From assembly GCF_000260795.1 (NCBI RefSeq), contig NZ_AJGU01000016.1, forward strand, positions 1 through 58,146: DNA of 58,146 nt, written 5' to 3'. The position numbers and the translations under genes are program-made. The notes below the pieces were generated by a model. That model made no database searches and had not been told where the DNA came from. It worked only from the letters and a program-made list of their open reading frames with translations. Shown in pieces: positions 14,554 through 22,957 of the stretch. The DNA is from Treponema sp. JC4 (GTDB taxonomy: Bacteria; Spirochaetota; Spirochaetia; Treponematales; Treponemataceae). Every line of letters begins with the position of its first letter. The stretch's first letter is position 1.

Positions 14554-16443
14554 ATGCAAATTCGTGTTATCAGAAAAGCCTTAAGAATGCTTCTAGTCGA
14601 TTTCGTTATAATAATCGGCATTTTTATTCTTCAATTTAGAACAGATTCAAGCATAATGGAAAAAATAAGAAATCTCCATATAACTTTGGAAAAATCTGAT
14701 GAAAGCGGGGCAGAATTTCCGCTCAAGAACAGAATGCAGATTTCTTACAATGGTCTCAACCTTTTTATTGATGACCAGAATCCTGCTACAATTACCAAAG
14801 CGGGAACAAATCAGAAAACTCCCGTACGCCTTAAATACTGGGAAAAGGACGATGATTCCTTCACCCTTTATTTTACTGATGATGTAAAATTTTCTGCAGG
14901 CCTGAACATTTCTGATAATGAAGAGGCAAATGCAAACGCTTCTGACACATCATCTTTTTACGCCTTTGCAGAACTGCCTGAAAATATTTCAACTCTTTAC
15001 ATTCCATTTAAATTCAATTCCTACATGAAGATTGAAGGAAGTGAGGGAACAAAAACTATACTTTCCGGTAAAAAAATGATGTGGGAGCTTAATACTCCAC
15101 TTACAAATGAAAAACTTATCGGCTTTTCAAAGAATAATTCCCGCATTTCCTATGCAATTCACAATAACGTTAAGAAGTTCAGCTTTGACTCTATTACAGA
15201 AGTTGCACTTGCCAGCCAGGAGCTTTACCACGATTCCCGCAGCGCAATTAAGTCTAATTTAATCAGTGCCTTCAAGGCAAATACACAGGAAGCAAACCTC
15301 AGCGAACAGGTTGCCATTTCCTATGTAGCGGCTCAGGCCGAAATCGGTAACTACACAAGCGCCATTGAAGAAATTCCTGTTTCCCTCAAAAAGAGTAAGA
15401 CAAGAACCTACCTTTCAACACCATACTTCAACTCGCTTGTTGATATGTATAAGATTCTTGAAACTTACATTGCCAGCACAGAAGTTCAGATTTCCAAGGC
15501 TGCCGCAACTAATTCCCTGGATCTCTTTACCGTCCGAAATATCGCCTGCTTCCTCTGTATCAGTTCAAACAAGGCTGCTGTAGTTCAGATTTTACAGAAT
15601 GCCGCTGCCGCAGATATTTCTCACGCTTCTCTTGCTCAGGCAACCGGAATCATTCAGACTTACATTGATTTGTACAAGCTTTTGCCTGAATACGCCGCTC
15701 TTCTTCTTCCGGCAGTAGAAAATTGTGTTTCCCGCATTGCAGACGCATGTAATTACGACGGAAACGCCCTTACAATTTCAGAAAACGACACCTTTGTTTC
15801 TGTAATTCAGGCCGCAGAAACCGGAATGGCTATGCTTCGCTATGGTCAACTTTCTCAGAATCCTGTTTACGAAAAATCAGGCTATGTAATCGTAAACTCT
15901 TATCTTAACGGAACAAATTCCTTTGACCTTCGCACCCTTGCAAATCTCTATCCGATTTTGTTCTATGATAATTCTTATTATCCACATTTTGCTAAAATTG
16001 ACCTTACAGACGGCAACTGGACCTGGGCCTGGACCTGCGCTCAGGATATCCGCTATAAAAAGGATACAGACGGCTCTATCACGCTTTCAATCGACTTCCC
16101 GACAACCTACACACATTATCTTATTATCAAGGGAATTCCACGCTTTACTTCTATTTATATCTATGATATCAGCTTCCGTACTGACCCTCGTTTTGAAAAC
16201 TACAACTCTTCAGGTTATGTTTATCAGCCAGAAAGCAAGACTCTTCTTCTTAAATCCCGCCACAAGCAGGCTACAGAAGATATCCGCCTTGATTACACTG
16301 TGCGCCCTGTTGTTGTTGAACCGGAGCCTCGCCCTGGCGTAATTGATATTTCTCCGGAAGCTGCTTCTGAATCAGACTCTGAAAATGAAGAAGCGGAGCC
16401 CTCTGATGAAGACTCCGCTATAAATGAAGATCACTTACGTTAA
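14554..16443 (+). CDS. Membrane-anchored periplasmic protein of unknown function, 629 aa
   Basis: Residues about 12-30 are one hydrophobic helix (LLVDFVIIIGIFILQF), so the bulk is outside the cytoplasm. The middle of the protein is alternately beta-rich and helical (SQELYHDSRSAIKSN, VAISYVAAQAEIGNYTSAIEE), the later part has aromatic-rich beta strands (GNWTWAWTCAQDIRY, THYLIIKGIP), and the last 40 residues are Pro/Glu/Ser/Asp-rich and disordered. I recognise no family. The start is uncertain: ATG 14554 lacks a ribosome site, and ATG 14587 also fits the membrane helix. Divergent from the TPR protein with 41 bp between, so the pair may act together in the envelope. Confidence 0.75.
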   Translation: MQIRVIRKALRMLLVDFVIIIGIFILQFRTDSSIMEKIRNLHITLEKSDESGAEFPLKNRMQISYNGLNLFIDDQNPATITKAGTNQKTPVRLKYWEKDDDSFTLYFTDDVKFSAGLNISDNEEANANASDTSSFYAFAELPENISTLYIPFKFNSYMKIEGSEGTKTILSGKKMMWELNTPLTNEKLIGFSKNNSRISYAIHNNVKKFSFDSITEVALASQELYHDSRSAIKSNLISAFKANTQEANLSEQVAISYVAAQAEIGNYTSAIEEIPVSLKKSKTRTYLSTPYFNSLVDMYKILETYIASTEVQISKAAATNSLDLFTVRNIACFLCISSNKAAVVQILQNAAAADISHASLAQATGIIQTYIDLYKLLPEYAALLLPAVENCVSRIADACNYDGNALTISENDTFVSVIQAAETGMAMLRYGQLSQNPVYEKSGYVIVNSYLNGTNSFDLRTLANLYPILFYDNSYYPHFAKIDLTDGNWTWAWTCAQDIRYKKDTDGSITLSIDFPTTYTHYLIIKGIPRFTSIYIYDISFRTDPRFENYNSSGYVYQPESKTLLLKSRHKQATEDIRLDYTVRPVVVEPEPRPGVIDISPEAASESDSENEEAEPSDEDSAINEDHLR

Positions 16444-16463
16444 TTCGCTAAATCTTTACAAGG

Positions 16464-18566
16464 CTAAAATCTTTCAGCTTTTTTTCCGCTCTTCACAAAT
16501 GCGCTTGCACCTTTACGACTTGCGGCGCGTGGTGAATTACGTTCTGTGTGGGAATGTGTATTAGGACGTGAAGAGCGGCTTCCTTCGCGGGCTTCTCGAC
16601 GGCCACGTTCACCAGAAAATCCTTCGCTGCGTCTGCGTTCTCTTCCACCAAAATCGCCCTTAGCACGACCACCAAAGTCATCGCGTCCACCACGTCGGCT
16701 TCCACGACCTTCTTCCTTGTTATCAACGTGCATATGAGGCAGGCTTCTATCCGATTTAGAAAGTTCAATTGCCTTTTTTGCCGACGCAATAGGAAGACTT
16801 ACAAGACTGAACTGCTGAGCAACATCAATCTGATCAACCATGCGTCCCGGAATATGAAGCAGCTTGCTGAAATAATCTGCAATTTCTTTTGCCCGGTAAC
16901 CGTCTTTCTTTCCCAGAGAAATAAAAATACGAGTCTGATCGCCGCGCGGTGCAAAATCCCTGTCCTTAGAAACAGAAATGCGTCCGTAATGCTTTGGCGA
17001 AAGTTTGTCGCCGTACATAACCGAAAGCACAGCCGCCAGCACCTGATTAGCCTCGCGACCATTGTTAAGCTCTTCTGCCAGACGGATAAAAGCAGGATTT
17101 ACACCAGAAAGATCAATATTTTGGAGAGCCGACTCACTTCCAGCGTTCAAAGTCTCCTCTCCAGCGGCAGTATCATCACCTGTGCGACTAACCTCGTCAC
17201 CAAGAGCGCGACCGTCTTCTACATTTACAAATATTTTCTTCCTAAGTTCTTCAAAGAGACGGTTCTGTTTTACACTTAAAACTTCTTCTACAGTCGGAAT
17301 TTTACCGTCTTTAAGTTCGCCCTTACTTGCCTTTGCCACAGCCTGAGTCAAAAAGCGCAGCTTTCGTCTTTCTTCCGGGCGAACGAATGTAACTGCAACA
17401 CCTTCTTTACCTGCTCGTCCTGTACGACCAATTCGGTGAACGTAAGTTGCAGCGTCAAAAGGAAGTGAATAGTTTACAACGTGAGTCAAATCTTTAATAT
17501 CAATACCGCGGGCAGCAACGTCAGTTGCAACAAGAATGCGGGTCTTTTTCATCTTAAGGCGTTCAAGTACCTTTTCGCGCTGATTCTGCATGATGTCGCC
17601 ATGGAGGGCGTCTGCCTCGTAACCGCGCATATCAAGCTGGCGGGTAACGTTATCAGCATCCATCTTGGTCTGAGTGAATACTACACCGTAAAAATCAGGT
17701 GAGATGTCGATAAGGCGGACAAGAGCTTCGATTTTTTCGCTTTCCTTTACAACCCAGTATTTCTGGTCAATAAGAAGCGGTTCTTCTACAACCTTTGCTT
17801 CCTCAATGATGTCGTATTCGCCCATAAAGTCAGCAGCAATTTTAAGGATTGGAGCCGGCATTGTAGCACTGAACAAAAGAATACGGGCATCCTGATTTGC
17901 CTGCTGGAAAATCTCACGGATATCGTCGATGAAGCCCATATCAAGCATTTCATCGCCTTCGTCCAGAATAAAATATTTGATTTTAGAAAGGTCTAATGTT
18001 TTGCGTTCAAGATGGTCTTTAATTCGGCCTGGAGTTCCTACAACAATTTCACAGCCCTTTTTAAGCTCGCGGATCTGAGAAACGTAGCTTGCACCACCGT
18101 AAAGCACTGTTGTGCGTGGAAAGCTTTTTGAAGCAAATGACTGCATTTCTTCGCAAGTCTGAATTGCAAGTTCGCGGGTTGGTTCAAGAATAAGAGCCTG
18201 AACTTTATCTGATTTTTCTTTGATTGACTGAATGATTGGAAGTCCGAAAGCGGCTGTTTTACCGGTACCTGTGCGGGCACGGGCAATAAGGTTTGTGTCA
18301 CCGTTCAAAAGGCGAGGAATTGCCAGCACCTGAATTGGAGAAGGAACTTTAAATCCTTTCTTTTCTACGGCTTTAAGTGTATCTTCGTCGAGGCCAAGGT
18401 CTGCAAAGCTTACTTCGCCGTCGTCATCTTCATCTTCTGTGTCAGCGTCTTCGCTGTCAGCCTCGTCTTCCTGTAATGGAATAACTTCATCGTCTTCCAA
18501 AAGCTCTGAAGACAATACAACTTCGTCAGAAGCCACTACAGCTTCATTCATTTCTTCGATTTTCAT
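16464..18566 (-). CDS. DEAD-box RNA helicase with DbpA-type RNA-binding domain and RGG-like tail
   Basis: An ATP-dependent RNA helicase of about 700 residues. After an acidic N-terminal stretch (residues 1-52) come the Q motif, ARTGTGKT (about 97-104), PTRELA, GTPGR, motif II, SAT, ARGIDI and HRIGRTGRAG. Motif II reads DEGD instead of DEAD. The helicase core is followed by a DbpA-type domain (RIFISLGKKDGYRAKEIADYF) and an Arg/Gly/Ser-rich disordered tail. The start at 18566 is chosen because AGAGGT lies just before it; the frame is open for 17 more codons upstream. A roughly 120-nt leader follows a good promoter, as in cold-induced helicase genes. Role: ribosome assembly or RNA decay. Confidence 0.93.
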   Translation of the reverse strand: MKIEEMNEAVVASDEVVLSSELLEDDEVIPLQEDEADSEDADTEDEDDDGEVSFADLGLDEDTLKAVEKKGFKVPSPIQVLAIPRLLNGDTNLIARARTGTGKTAAFGLPIIQSIKEKSDKVQALILEPTRELAIQTCEEMQSFASKSFPRTTVLYGGASYVSQIRELKKGCEIVVGTPGRIKDHLERKTLDLSKIKYFILDEGDEMLDMGFIDDIREIFQQANQDARILLFSATMPAPILKIAADFMGEYDIIEEAKVVEEPLLIDQKYWVVKESEKIEALVRLIDISPDFYGVVFTQTKMDADNVTRQLDMRGYEADALHGDIMQNQREKVLERLKMKKTRILVATDVAARGIDIKDLTHVVNYSLPFDAATYVHRIGRTGRAGKEGVAVTFVRPEERRKLRFLTQAVAKASKGELKDGKIPTVEEVLSVKQNRLFEELRKKIFVNVEDGRALGDEVSRTGDDTAAGEETLNAGSESALQNIDLSGVNPAFIRLAEELNNGREANQVLAAVLSVMYGDKLSPKHYGRISVSKDRDFAPRGDQTRIFISLGKKDGYRAKEIADYFSKLLHIPGRMVDQIDVAQQFSLVSLPIASAKKAIELSKSDRSLPHMHVDNKEEGRGSRRGGRDDFGGRAKGDFGGRERRRSEGFSGERGRREAREGSRSSRPNTHSHTERNSPRAASRKGASAFVKSGKKAERF

Positions 18567-18582
18567 AAATACCTCTGTTCGT

Positions 18583-18598
18583 GCAGGAATTTCCCTGC
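18583..18598 (-). promoter_or_regulatory. Hairpin in the helicase 5' leader
   Basis: GCAGG-GAAATT-CCTGC forms a 5-bp stem ending 9 bp before the AGAGGT ribosome site of the helicase. It could modulate access at low temperature, but the stem is short. Confidence 0.3.
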
Positions 18599-18693
18599 GT
18601 AATCCAATCGAAAGCAAAGTTATTTATGAACTCTCTGAAACAAAAGAACCTCGCTTCCGTGCCGCCCCTCAAACAATTTTGGCAGCGAAGTTC

Positions 18694-18722
18694 ACTATAA
18701 AGGAAAGTAATGAATATTACAA
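18694..18722 (-). promoter_or_regulatory. Promoter for the DEAD-box helicase
   Basis: On the minus strand TTGTAA (18717-18722), 17-bp spacer, TATAGT (18694-18699). Transcription would start near 18687, giving a leader of about 120 nt before the ATG at 18566. The same TTGTAA-17 arrangement occurs in front of the PPDK gene. Confidence 0.55.
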
Positions 18723-18770
18723 GCAAATATTAGAATATTTCGCATTTATTGTTAAATATTTGCAAATTAG

Positions 18771-18944
18771 AAGCGCTCAAGCATAGCTTGAGCGAGCGCA
18801 ATTAGTAGGTAAATCCTAAACCGACCCTATTCGGCTCGGCTTTTAACGGATTTCCTATTTTGCGCATTTAATAACTGCCTGTGCGCCTGATGATAATCGA
18901 AAATCCGTTAAAAAAAGGTTGCCAGTGGCAAGCTTTTTAGGATT
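18771..18944. repeat. Structured intergenic element, copy 1 (long form)
   Basis: A hairpin GCTCAAGC-ATA-GCTTGAGC (18775-18793) followed by GAGC leads to nested pairs: CCTAAA (18815-18820) with TTTAGG (18936-18941); an inner hairpin from 18820 to 18840 (ACCGACCC / GGCTCGGC); and TTTTAACGGATTT (18841-18853) with its exact complement AAATCCGTTAAAA (18901-18913). A small hairpin TTGCC-AGT-GGCAA sits at 18919-18931. The same order of parts occurs at 50821-50908. It lies between the end of the PPDK gene and the helicase promoter. Confidence 0.6.
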
Positions 18945-18959
18945 ATCGATAAAACATCT

Positions 18960-18977
18960 CGCCAGATTAATCTGGCG
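18960..18977. repeat. Perfect 18-bp palindrome
   Basis: CGCCAGATTAATCTGGCG reads the same on both strands. A second small dyad, ACCC-GACA-GGGT, follows at 18981-18992. Both lie between the structured element and the PPDK terminator; a regulator site or part of the same element. Confidence 0.5.
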
Positions 18978-19007
18978 GCGACCCGACAGGGTGACCGGAG
19001 TTCAGGC

Positions 19008-19043
19008 AAAAAAAAAGCGCTTTCCATTTCTAGAAAGCGCTTT
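19008..19043 (-). terminator. Terminator of the PPDK gene
   Basis: A perfect 11-bp stem AAAGCGCTTTC / GAAAGCGCTTT with an 8-nt loop, followed on the minus strand by a long T run. It lies 23 bp behind the PPDK stop codon. Confidence 0.85.
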
Positions 19044-19065
19044 AATTAAGCAAATTTATCTAAAC

Positions 19066-21753
19066 TTATTTAGAAGCCTTAATAACTGCCTGAGCTCCGG
19101 CCAAACGAGCAGCTGGTACACGGAATGGTGAACAAGATACATAGTTCAAACCAAGCTTGTAGCAGAGAGCGATAGAAGCTGGGTCTCCACCGTGCTCACC
19201 ACAGATTCCGAGGTGAAGGTCAGATTTAACTGAACGTCCCTTTTCTTCTGCGAGGCCGATCATTACGCCAACACCATCTTCGTCCAAAGTCTTGAATGGG
19301 TCCTGAAGAAGAACTTTCTGATCCAAGTAAGAATCGATGAACTTAGAGTAGTCATCACGGCTGAAGCCGAATGTTGTCTGTGTAAGGTCGTTTGTACCGA
19401 ATGAGAAGAAGTCTGCATATTCAGCAATCTGGTTAGCTGTAGCTGCAGCACGTGGGAATTCGATCATAGAACCAATCTGGAACTTGAGTGAAACTCCGAG
19501 TTCTTTGTTTACATTTGCGATTACAGCTTCTGCCTGAGCACGAATCTGTTTCAATTCAGCGAATGTAGTTACGTTAGGGATCATGATGCGAACGTCGTGT
19601 TTAAGACCTTCTTTTTCAGCCTGAGCTGTTGCACGAGCAATAGCTTCAACCTGCATTTCATAAATCTCTGGATATGTGATAGCCAAACGACAACCACGGT
19701 GACCGAGCATTGGGTTGTGTTCGTTAAGTTCAGAGTATTTCTTGTTGATGAAGTCAACTTTAACACCAAGTTTCTTAGCCAAAGCTTTAGCCAAGTCTGG
19801 AGTTTCAGCCTGTACGAATTCGTTAAGAGGTGGGTCAAGAAGACGGATTGTTACAGCGCGTCCTTCCATAGTCTTAATGATTCCGTAGAAGTCTTTCTGC
19901 TGAAGTGGAAGGATAGCAGCAAGGTTAGCCTTTCTTTCTTCAGTTGTATCAGAAATAATCATCTTCTGGAATGAAGTAAGTTTTGGTTCTTCGAAGAACA
20001 TGTGTTCTGTACGGCAGAGACCAATACCAGCAGCACCAAAGCGGAATGCCTGTGGAGCTTCGTTCTGTTCAGCGTTAGCAAGAACTTCGAAACCTTTTAC
20101 AGTTTTTCCAGATGGAGTTGTGCGAACAGATGCAGCGCGAACTTCGTCAGCCCATCCAAGGAATGTTTCGAGGTCGCCAGAAACTGAAGCAGGAGTTACA
20201 GGGATAACTTCACCGTAAACTTTACCTGTTGAACCATCGATAGAAATGAAATCACCTTTCTTGAATTTCTTTCCGCCGATTGTTACAGCATCTTTTCCTG
20301 TAAATACAACGTCTGAACATCCACATACACAAGGTGTACCCATACCACGTGCAACTACAGCTGCGTGTGATGTACGTCCACCAGTAGAAGTCAAGATACC
20401 CTGAGCAACATACATACCAGCGATATCATCTGGAGATGTTTCTTTACGAACGAGGATAACTTTCTTTCCTTTCTTGTCTTCTTCAACAGCTTCTTCTGCA
20501 GTGAATACGATTTCACCACAACCAGCACCTGGTGAAGCGTTAAGAGCAGCTGCCAAAGGTTTAGCAGATTTAAGAGCCTTAGCTTCGAACTGTGGGTGGA
20601 GGAGCTGATCAAGCTGATCTGGCTTAACGCGGAGAAGAGCCTGTTCTTTTGTAATCATTCCTTCAGCAACCATGTCTACAGCCATCTTAACAGCTGCTGG
20701 ACCTGTACGTTTACCATTGCGGCACTGGAGCATAAAGAGTTTTCCTTCCTGAACAGTGAACTCCATATCCTGCATATCATGGTAGTGAGCTTCAAGGCGG
20801 TCACGGATTGTAGAAATTTCCTTGAAGATTTCTGGCTGCTGTTTTTCGAGAGCAGAAATATCCATTGGAGTACGGATACCAGCTACTACGTCTTCACCCT
20901 GAGCGTTGATAAGGTACTCAGCCATGAAGTGGTTCTCACCAGTTGAAGGGTCGCGAGAGAATGCTACACCAGTTCCTGATGTATCACCCATGTTACCGAA
21001 TACCATAGCCATTACAGTAACAGCAGTTCCCTTAATTACGTTTTCATCAATGTTGTTGAGCTTGCGGTAAATGATAGCGCGTTCGTTCATCCAAGAACCG
21101 AATACGGCACCGATAGCACCCCACATCTGAACCTGTGGATCCTGAGGGAAATCTTCACCTTTTTCCTGTTTGTACATTGCCTTGTACTTCTGAACGATTT
21201 CCTGGAGTTCTTCAGTTGTAAGATCAACGTCTTCTTTGATTCCGCGGTGTGATTTTACTTCGTCAATGATAGCTTCAAATTTGTCATGATCAACACCCAT
21301 AGCAACGTTACCGTACATCTGGATAAAGCGGCGGTAAGCATCCCATGCGAAACGTGGGTTGTTTGTCTTGTTAGCAAGACCAAGAACTGATTTGTCGTTA
21401 AGACCGAGGTTGAGGATTGTATCCATCATACCAGGCATAGATTCAGCAGCACCAGAACGAACAGAAACCAAAAGTGGATCGTTTTCATCACCAAGTTTCT
21501 TTCCGAAAGTTGTCTCAAGTTTGTTAAGGTATTCTGCAACTTCCTTATCAAGTCCTTCAGGATATTTCTTACCGAGTTTGTAATATTCCTGACATACGTC
21601 AATAGAAATTGTGAATCCAGGTGGAACTGGAAGACTTAAAGGAGCCTTTGCCATCTGAGCAAGGTTAGCACCTTTACCACCGAGAATTGGACGCATTGAT
21701 TCATCGCCTTCTGCGTCACCGTTGCCGAAAAAGTAAACATACTTTGTAGCCAT
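19066..21753 (-). CDS. ppdK: Pyruvate, phosphate dikinase
   Basis: Interconverts pyruvate, ATP and phosphate with phosphoenolpyruvate, AMP and pyrophosphate; in anaerobes it usually runs in the glycolytic or gluconeogenic direction with pyrophosphate. The 895-residue length is normal. The N-terminal nucleotide-binding domain starts with VYFFGNGDAEGDESMRPILG and has GGKGANLAQM. The phosphohistidine site GGRTSHAAVVARGMGTPCVCG is near residue 463. The C-terminal PEP/pyruvate barrel has GIGLCRTEHMFF, GSMIEFPRAA, FGTNDLTQTTFGFSRDD and CGEHGGDPASI. A strong GGAGAA precedes the ATG. It is monocistronic, with its own promoter and terminator, and codon use suggests high expression. Confidence 0.97.
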   Translation of the reverse strand: MATKYVYFFGNGDAEGDESMRPILGGKGANLAQMAKAPLSLPVPPGFTISIDVCQEYYKLGKKYPEGLDKEVAEYLNKLETTFGKKLGDENDPLLVSVRSGAAESMPGMMDTILNLGLNDKSVLGLANKTNNPRFAWDAYRRFIQMYGNVAMGVDHDKFEAIIDEVKSHRGIKEDVDLTTEELQEIVQKYKAMYKQEKGEDFPQDPQVQMWGAIGAVFGSWMNERAIIYRKLNNIDENVIKGTAVTVMAMVFGNMGDTSGTGVAFSRDPSTGENHFMAEYLINAQGEDVVAGIRTPMDISALEKQQPEIFKEISTIRDRLEAHYHDMQDMEFTVQEGKLFMLQCRNGKRTGPAAVKMAVDMVAEGMITKEQALLRVKPDQLDQLLHPQFEAKALKSAKPLAAALNASPGAGCGEIVFTAEEAVEEDKKGKKVILVRKETSPDDIAGMYVAQGILTSTGGRTSHAAVVARGMGTPCVCGCSDVVFTGKDAVTIGGKKFKKGDFISIDGSTGKVYGEVIPVTPASVSGDLETFLGWADEVRAASVRTTPSGKTVKGFEVLANAEQNEAPQAFRFGAAGIGLCRTEHMFFEEPKLTSFQKMIISDTTEERKANLAAILPLQQKDFYGIIKTMEGRAVTIRLLDPPLNEFVQAETPDLAKALAKKLGVKVDFINKKYSELNEHNPMLGHRGCRLAITYPEIYEMQVEAIARATAQAEKEGLKHDVRIMIPNVTTFAELKQIRAQAEAVIANVNKELGVSLKFQIGSMIEFPRAAATANQIAEYADFFSFGTNDLTQTTFGFSRDDYSKFIDSYLDQKVLLQDPFKTLDEDGVGVMIGLAEEKGRSVKSDLHLGICGEHGGDPASIALCYKLGLNYVSCSPFRVPAARLAGAQAVIKASK

Positions 21754-21801
21754 CGATTTTTCTCCATTTATAAAAAAAGATTTGCTAATGTTAATAGAAT
21801 T

Positions 21802-21830
21802 ATTTTATAGGTTTAAAGAGATTGTTACAA
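21802..21830 (-). promoter_or_regulatory. Promoter for PPDK
   Basis: On the minus strand TTGTAA (21825-21830), 17-bp spacer, TAAAAT (21802-21807), about 45 bp before the ATG. It closely resembles the helicase promoter at 18694-18722. Confidence 0.5.
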
Positions 21831-21836
21831 GTGTCG

Positions 21837-21855
21837 GCCGGTCAAATAGACCGGC
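21837..21855. terminator. Hairpin after the small membrane peptide gene
   Basis: GCCGGTC-AAATA-GACCGGC, a 7-bp GC-rich stem behind the 34-codon gene. No long T run follows on the minus strand, so it may protect the 3' end or terminate weakly. Confidence 0.4.
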
Positions 21856-21879
21856 TAAATGATAAGCGTTGAGAGAAGA

Positions 21880-21984
21880 TTATTTCTTAAGTTTACAGCA
21901 GGCACGCAAAATTACAGCAGTTACTGCAACGCCGGCAAGTTCAGCAAGCAGTACAAGCAGAGTTATACCTAAAACATGAAGCAT
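21880..21984 (-). CDS. Small hydrophobic membrane peptide, 34 aa, coupled to the FocA-family gene
   Basis: The peptide begins MLHVLGITLLVLLAELAG and ends with CCKLKK: one membrane helix of about 25 residues with a basic cytoplasmic end. Its ATG overlaps the TAA stop of the upstream formate/nitrite channel gene by one base (TAATG), and a perfect GGAGGT lies 6 bp before it, inside the end of the channel gene. This arrangement points to translational coupling. It could be an accessory subunit or stability factor of the channel. No family recognised; too short for standard ORF calling. Confidence 0.6.
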   Translation of the reverse strand: MLHVLGITLLVLLAELAGVAVTAVILRACCKLKK

Positions 21985-22856
21985 TATGCCACCTCCTTTG
22001 ATTTTCCATCGATTACAGTTTTATTTCCATTGCTAATGTTCAGATAAACAAGCGGAAGTCCAAGACAAAGGGCCCCGCCGATAATGTTTCCAAAGGTTAC
22101 CGGTACAAGATTTCCGATTAAATAAGATTTCAGATTAAGAGCCTGAAGGCTTTCGGCAGTAAGACCATAGTGGTCAAGAAAAACCTGAATATAATCAGTC
22201 TGATGAGCCGCAATCAGACCTGCGGTAATGTAATACATGTTTGCAACACAGTGCTCAAAACCTTCTGTAACAAAAAGCATGATTACAAAAAAAATTGCAA
22301 GAAGCTTGCCGGTAACATCCTTTGAAGCGCCTGCCATCACAATTGCCGCACAAACAAGAATATTACAGAGAATTCCAGAAATCAGGGCACTTGTAAAAGA
22401 AAGATTTACCTTTCCAAGAGCCACCTTTATAGAATAAGCACCAAGAAGACCTGCTGAATAATTAAATTGTCCGCTTAAAAAGGCTCCAAAGGCAACAAGG
22501 CTTGCTCCTGCCATATTTCCAAAATAGACAATAGCCAGAACTTTGAGAATATTGCTTACAGACTGTTTTTTAGTCATACAGCTCATAGCCATAAGACAAT
22601 CGCCGGTAAAAAGTTCACCGCCGATTAAAACAATCATCATAAGACCAACAGGGAAAACAACAGCGCTTGCTACTCGGGCAAGGCCAACATTAGAGATAGC
22701 ATGAGAAGCAACATTTCCGGCACAGGCACCAAGTGCAATCATTGCGCCGGCTAAAACTGCTTTAATGAAAAGTTTTGAAAAAGGGCATTTTACTTTACTT
22801 TCACAGCCGCAAATATAATCTTCAACGACCTGCCCAACATTTTTTAATCCGTCCAT
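21984..22856 (-). CDS. Formate/nitrite transporter family channel
   Basis: A 290-residue FNT-family pentameric channel, moving formate or nitrite or related small anions. The six expected membrane helices are visible. Signature motifs are GELFTGDCL (the omega-loop region) and GFEHCVANMYYI, with the conserved His of the central gate, and GNIIGGALCLGL near the end. In a fermenter without other nitrogen-oxide genes nearby, formate efflux or uptake is the likelier role. The gene ends one base into the start codon of a 34-residue membrane peptide. GAGTGAAG precedes the ATG. Confidence 0.93.
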   Translation of the reverse strand: MDGLKNVGQVVEDYICGCESKVKCPFSKLFIKAVLAGAMIALGACAGNVASHAISNVGLARVASAVVFPVGLMMIVLIGGELFTGDCLMAMSCMTKKQSVSNILKVLAIVYFGNMAGASLVAFGAFLSGQFNYSAGLLGAYSIKVALGKVNLSFTSALISGILCNILVCAAIVMAGASKDVTGKLLAIFFVIMLFVTEGFEHCVANMYYITAGLIAAHQTDYIQVFLDHYGLTAESLQALNLKSYLIGNLVPVTFGNIIGGALCLGLPLVYLNISNGNKTVIDGKSKEVA

Positions 22857-22957
22857 TTCTTCACTCTTTTTAAATTTCTTGGGCAGATTTTATTCTTAGA
22901 GAAGGTCTTTCTCAATTCTATTTGAAGTTAAATAAGTAAAATAAGTATTTAAAGCGC

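Noticed and set aside
16728-17279. Plus-strand ORF of 183 codons over the helicase
   Set aside because: It is a shadow of the DbpA-type domain and linker; no ribosome site or family.
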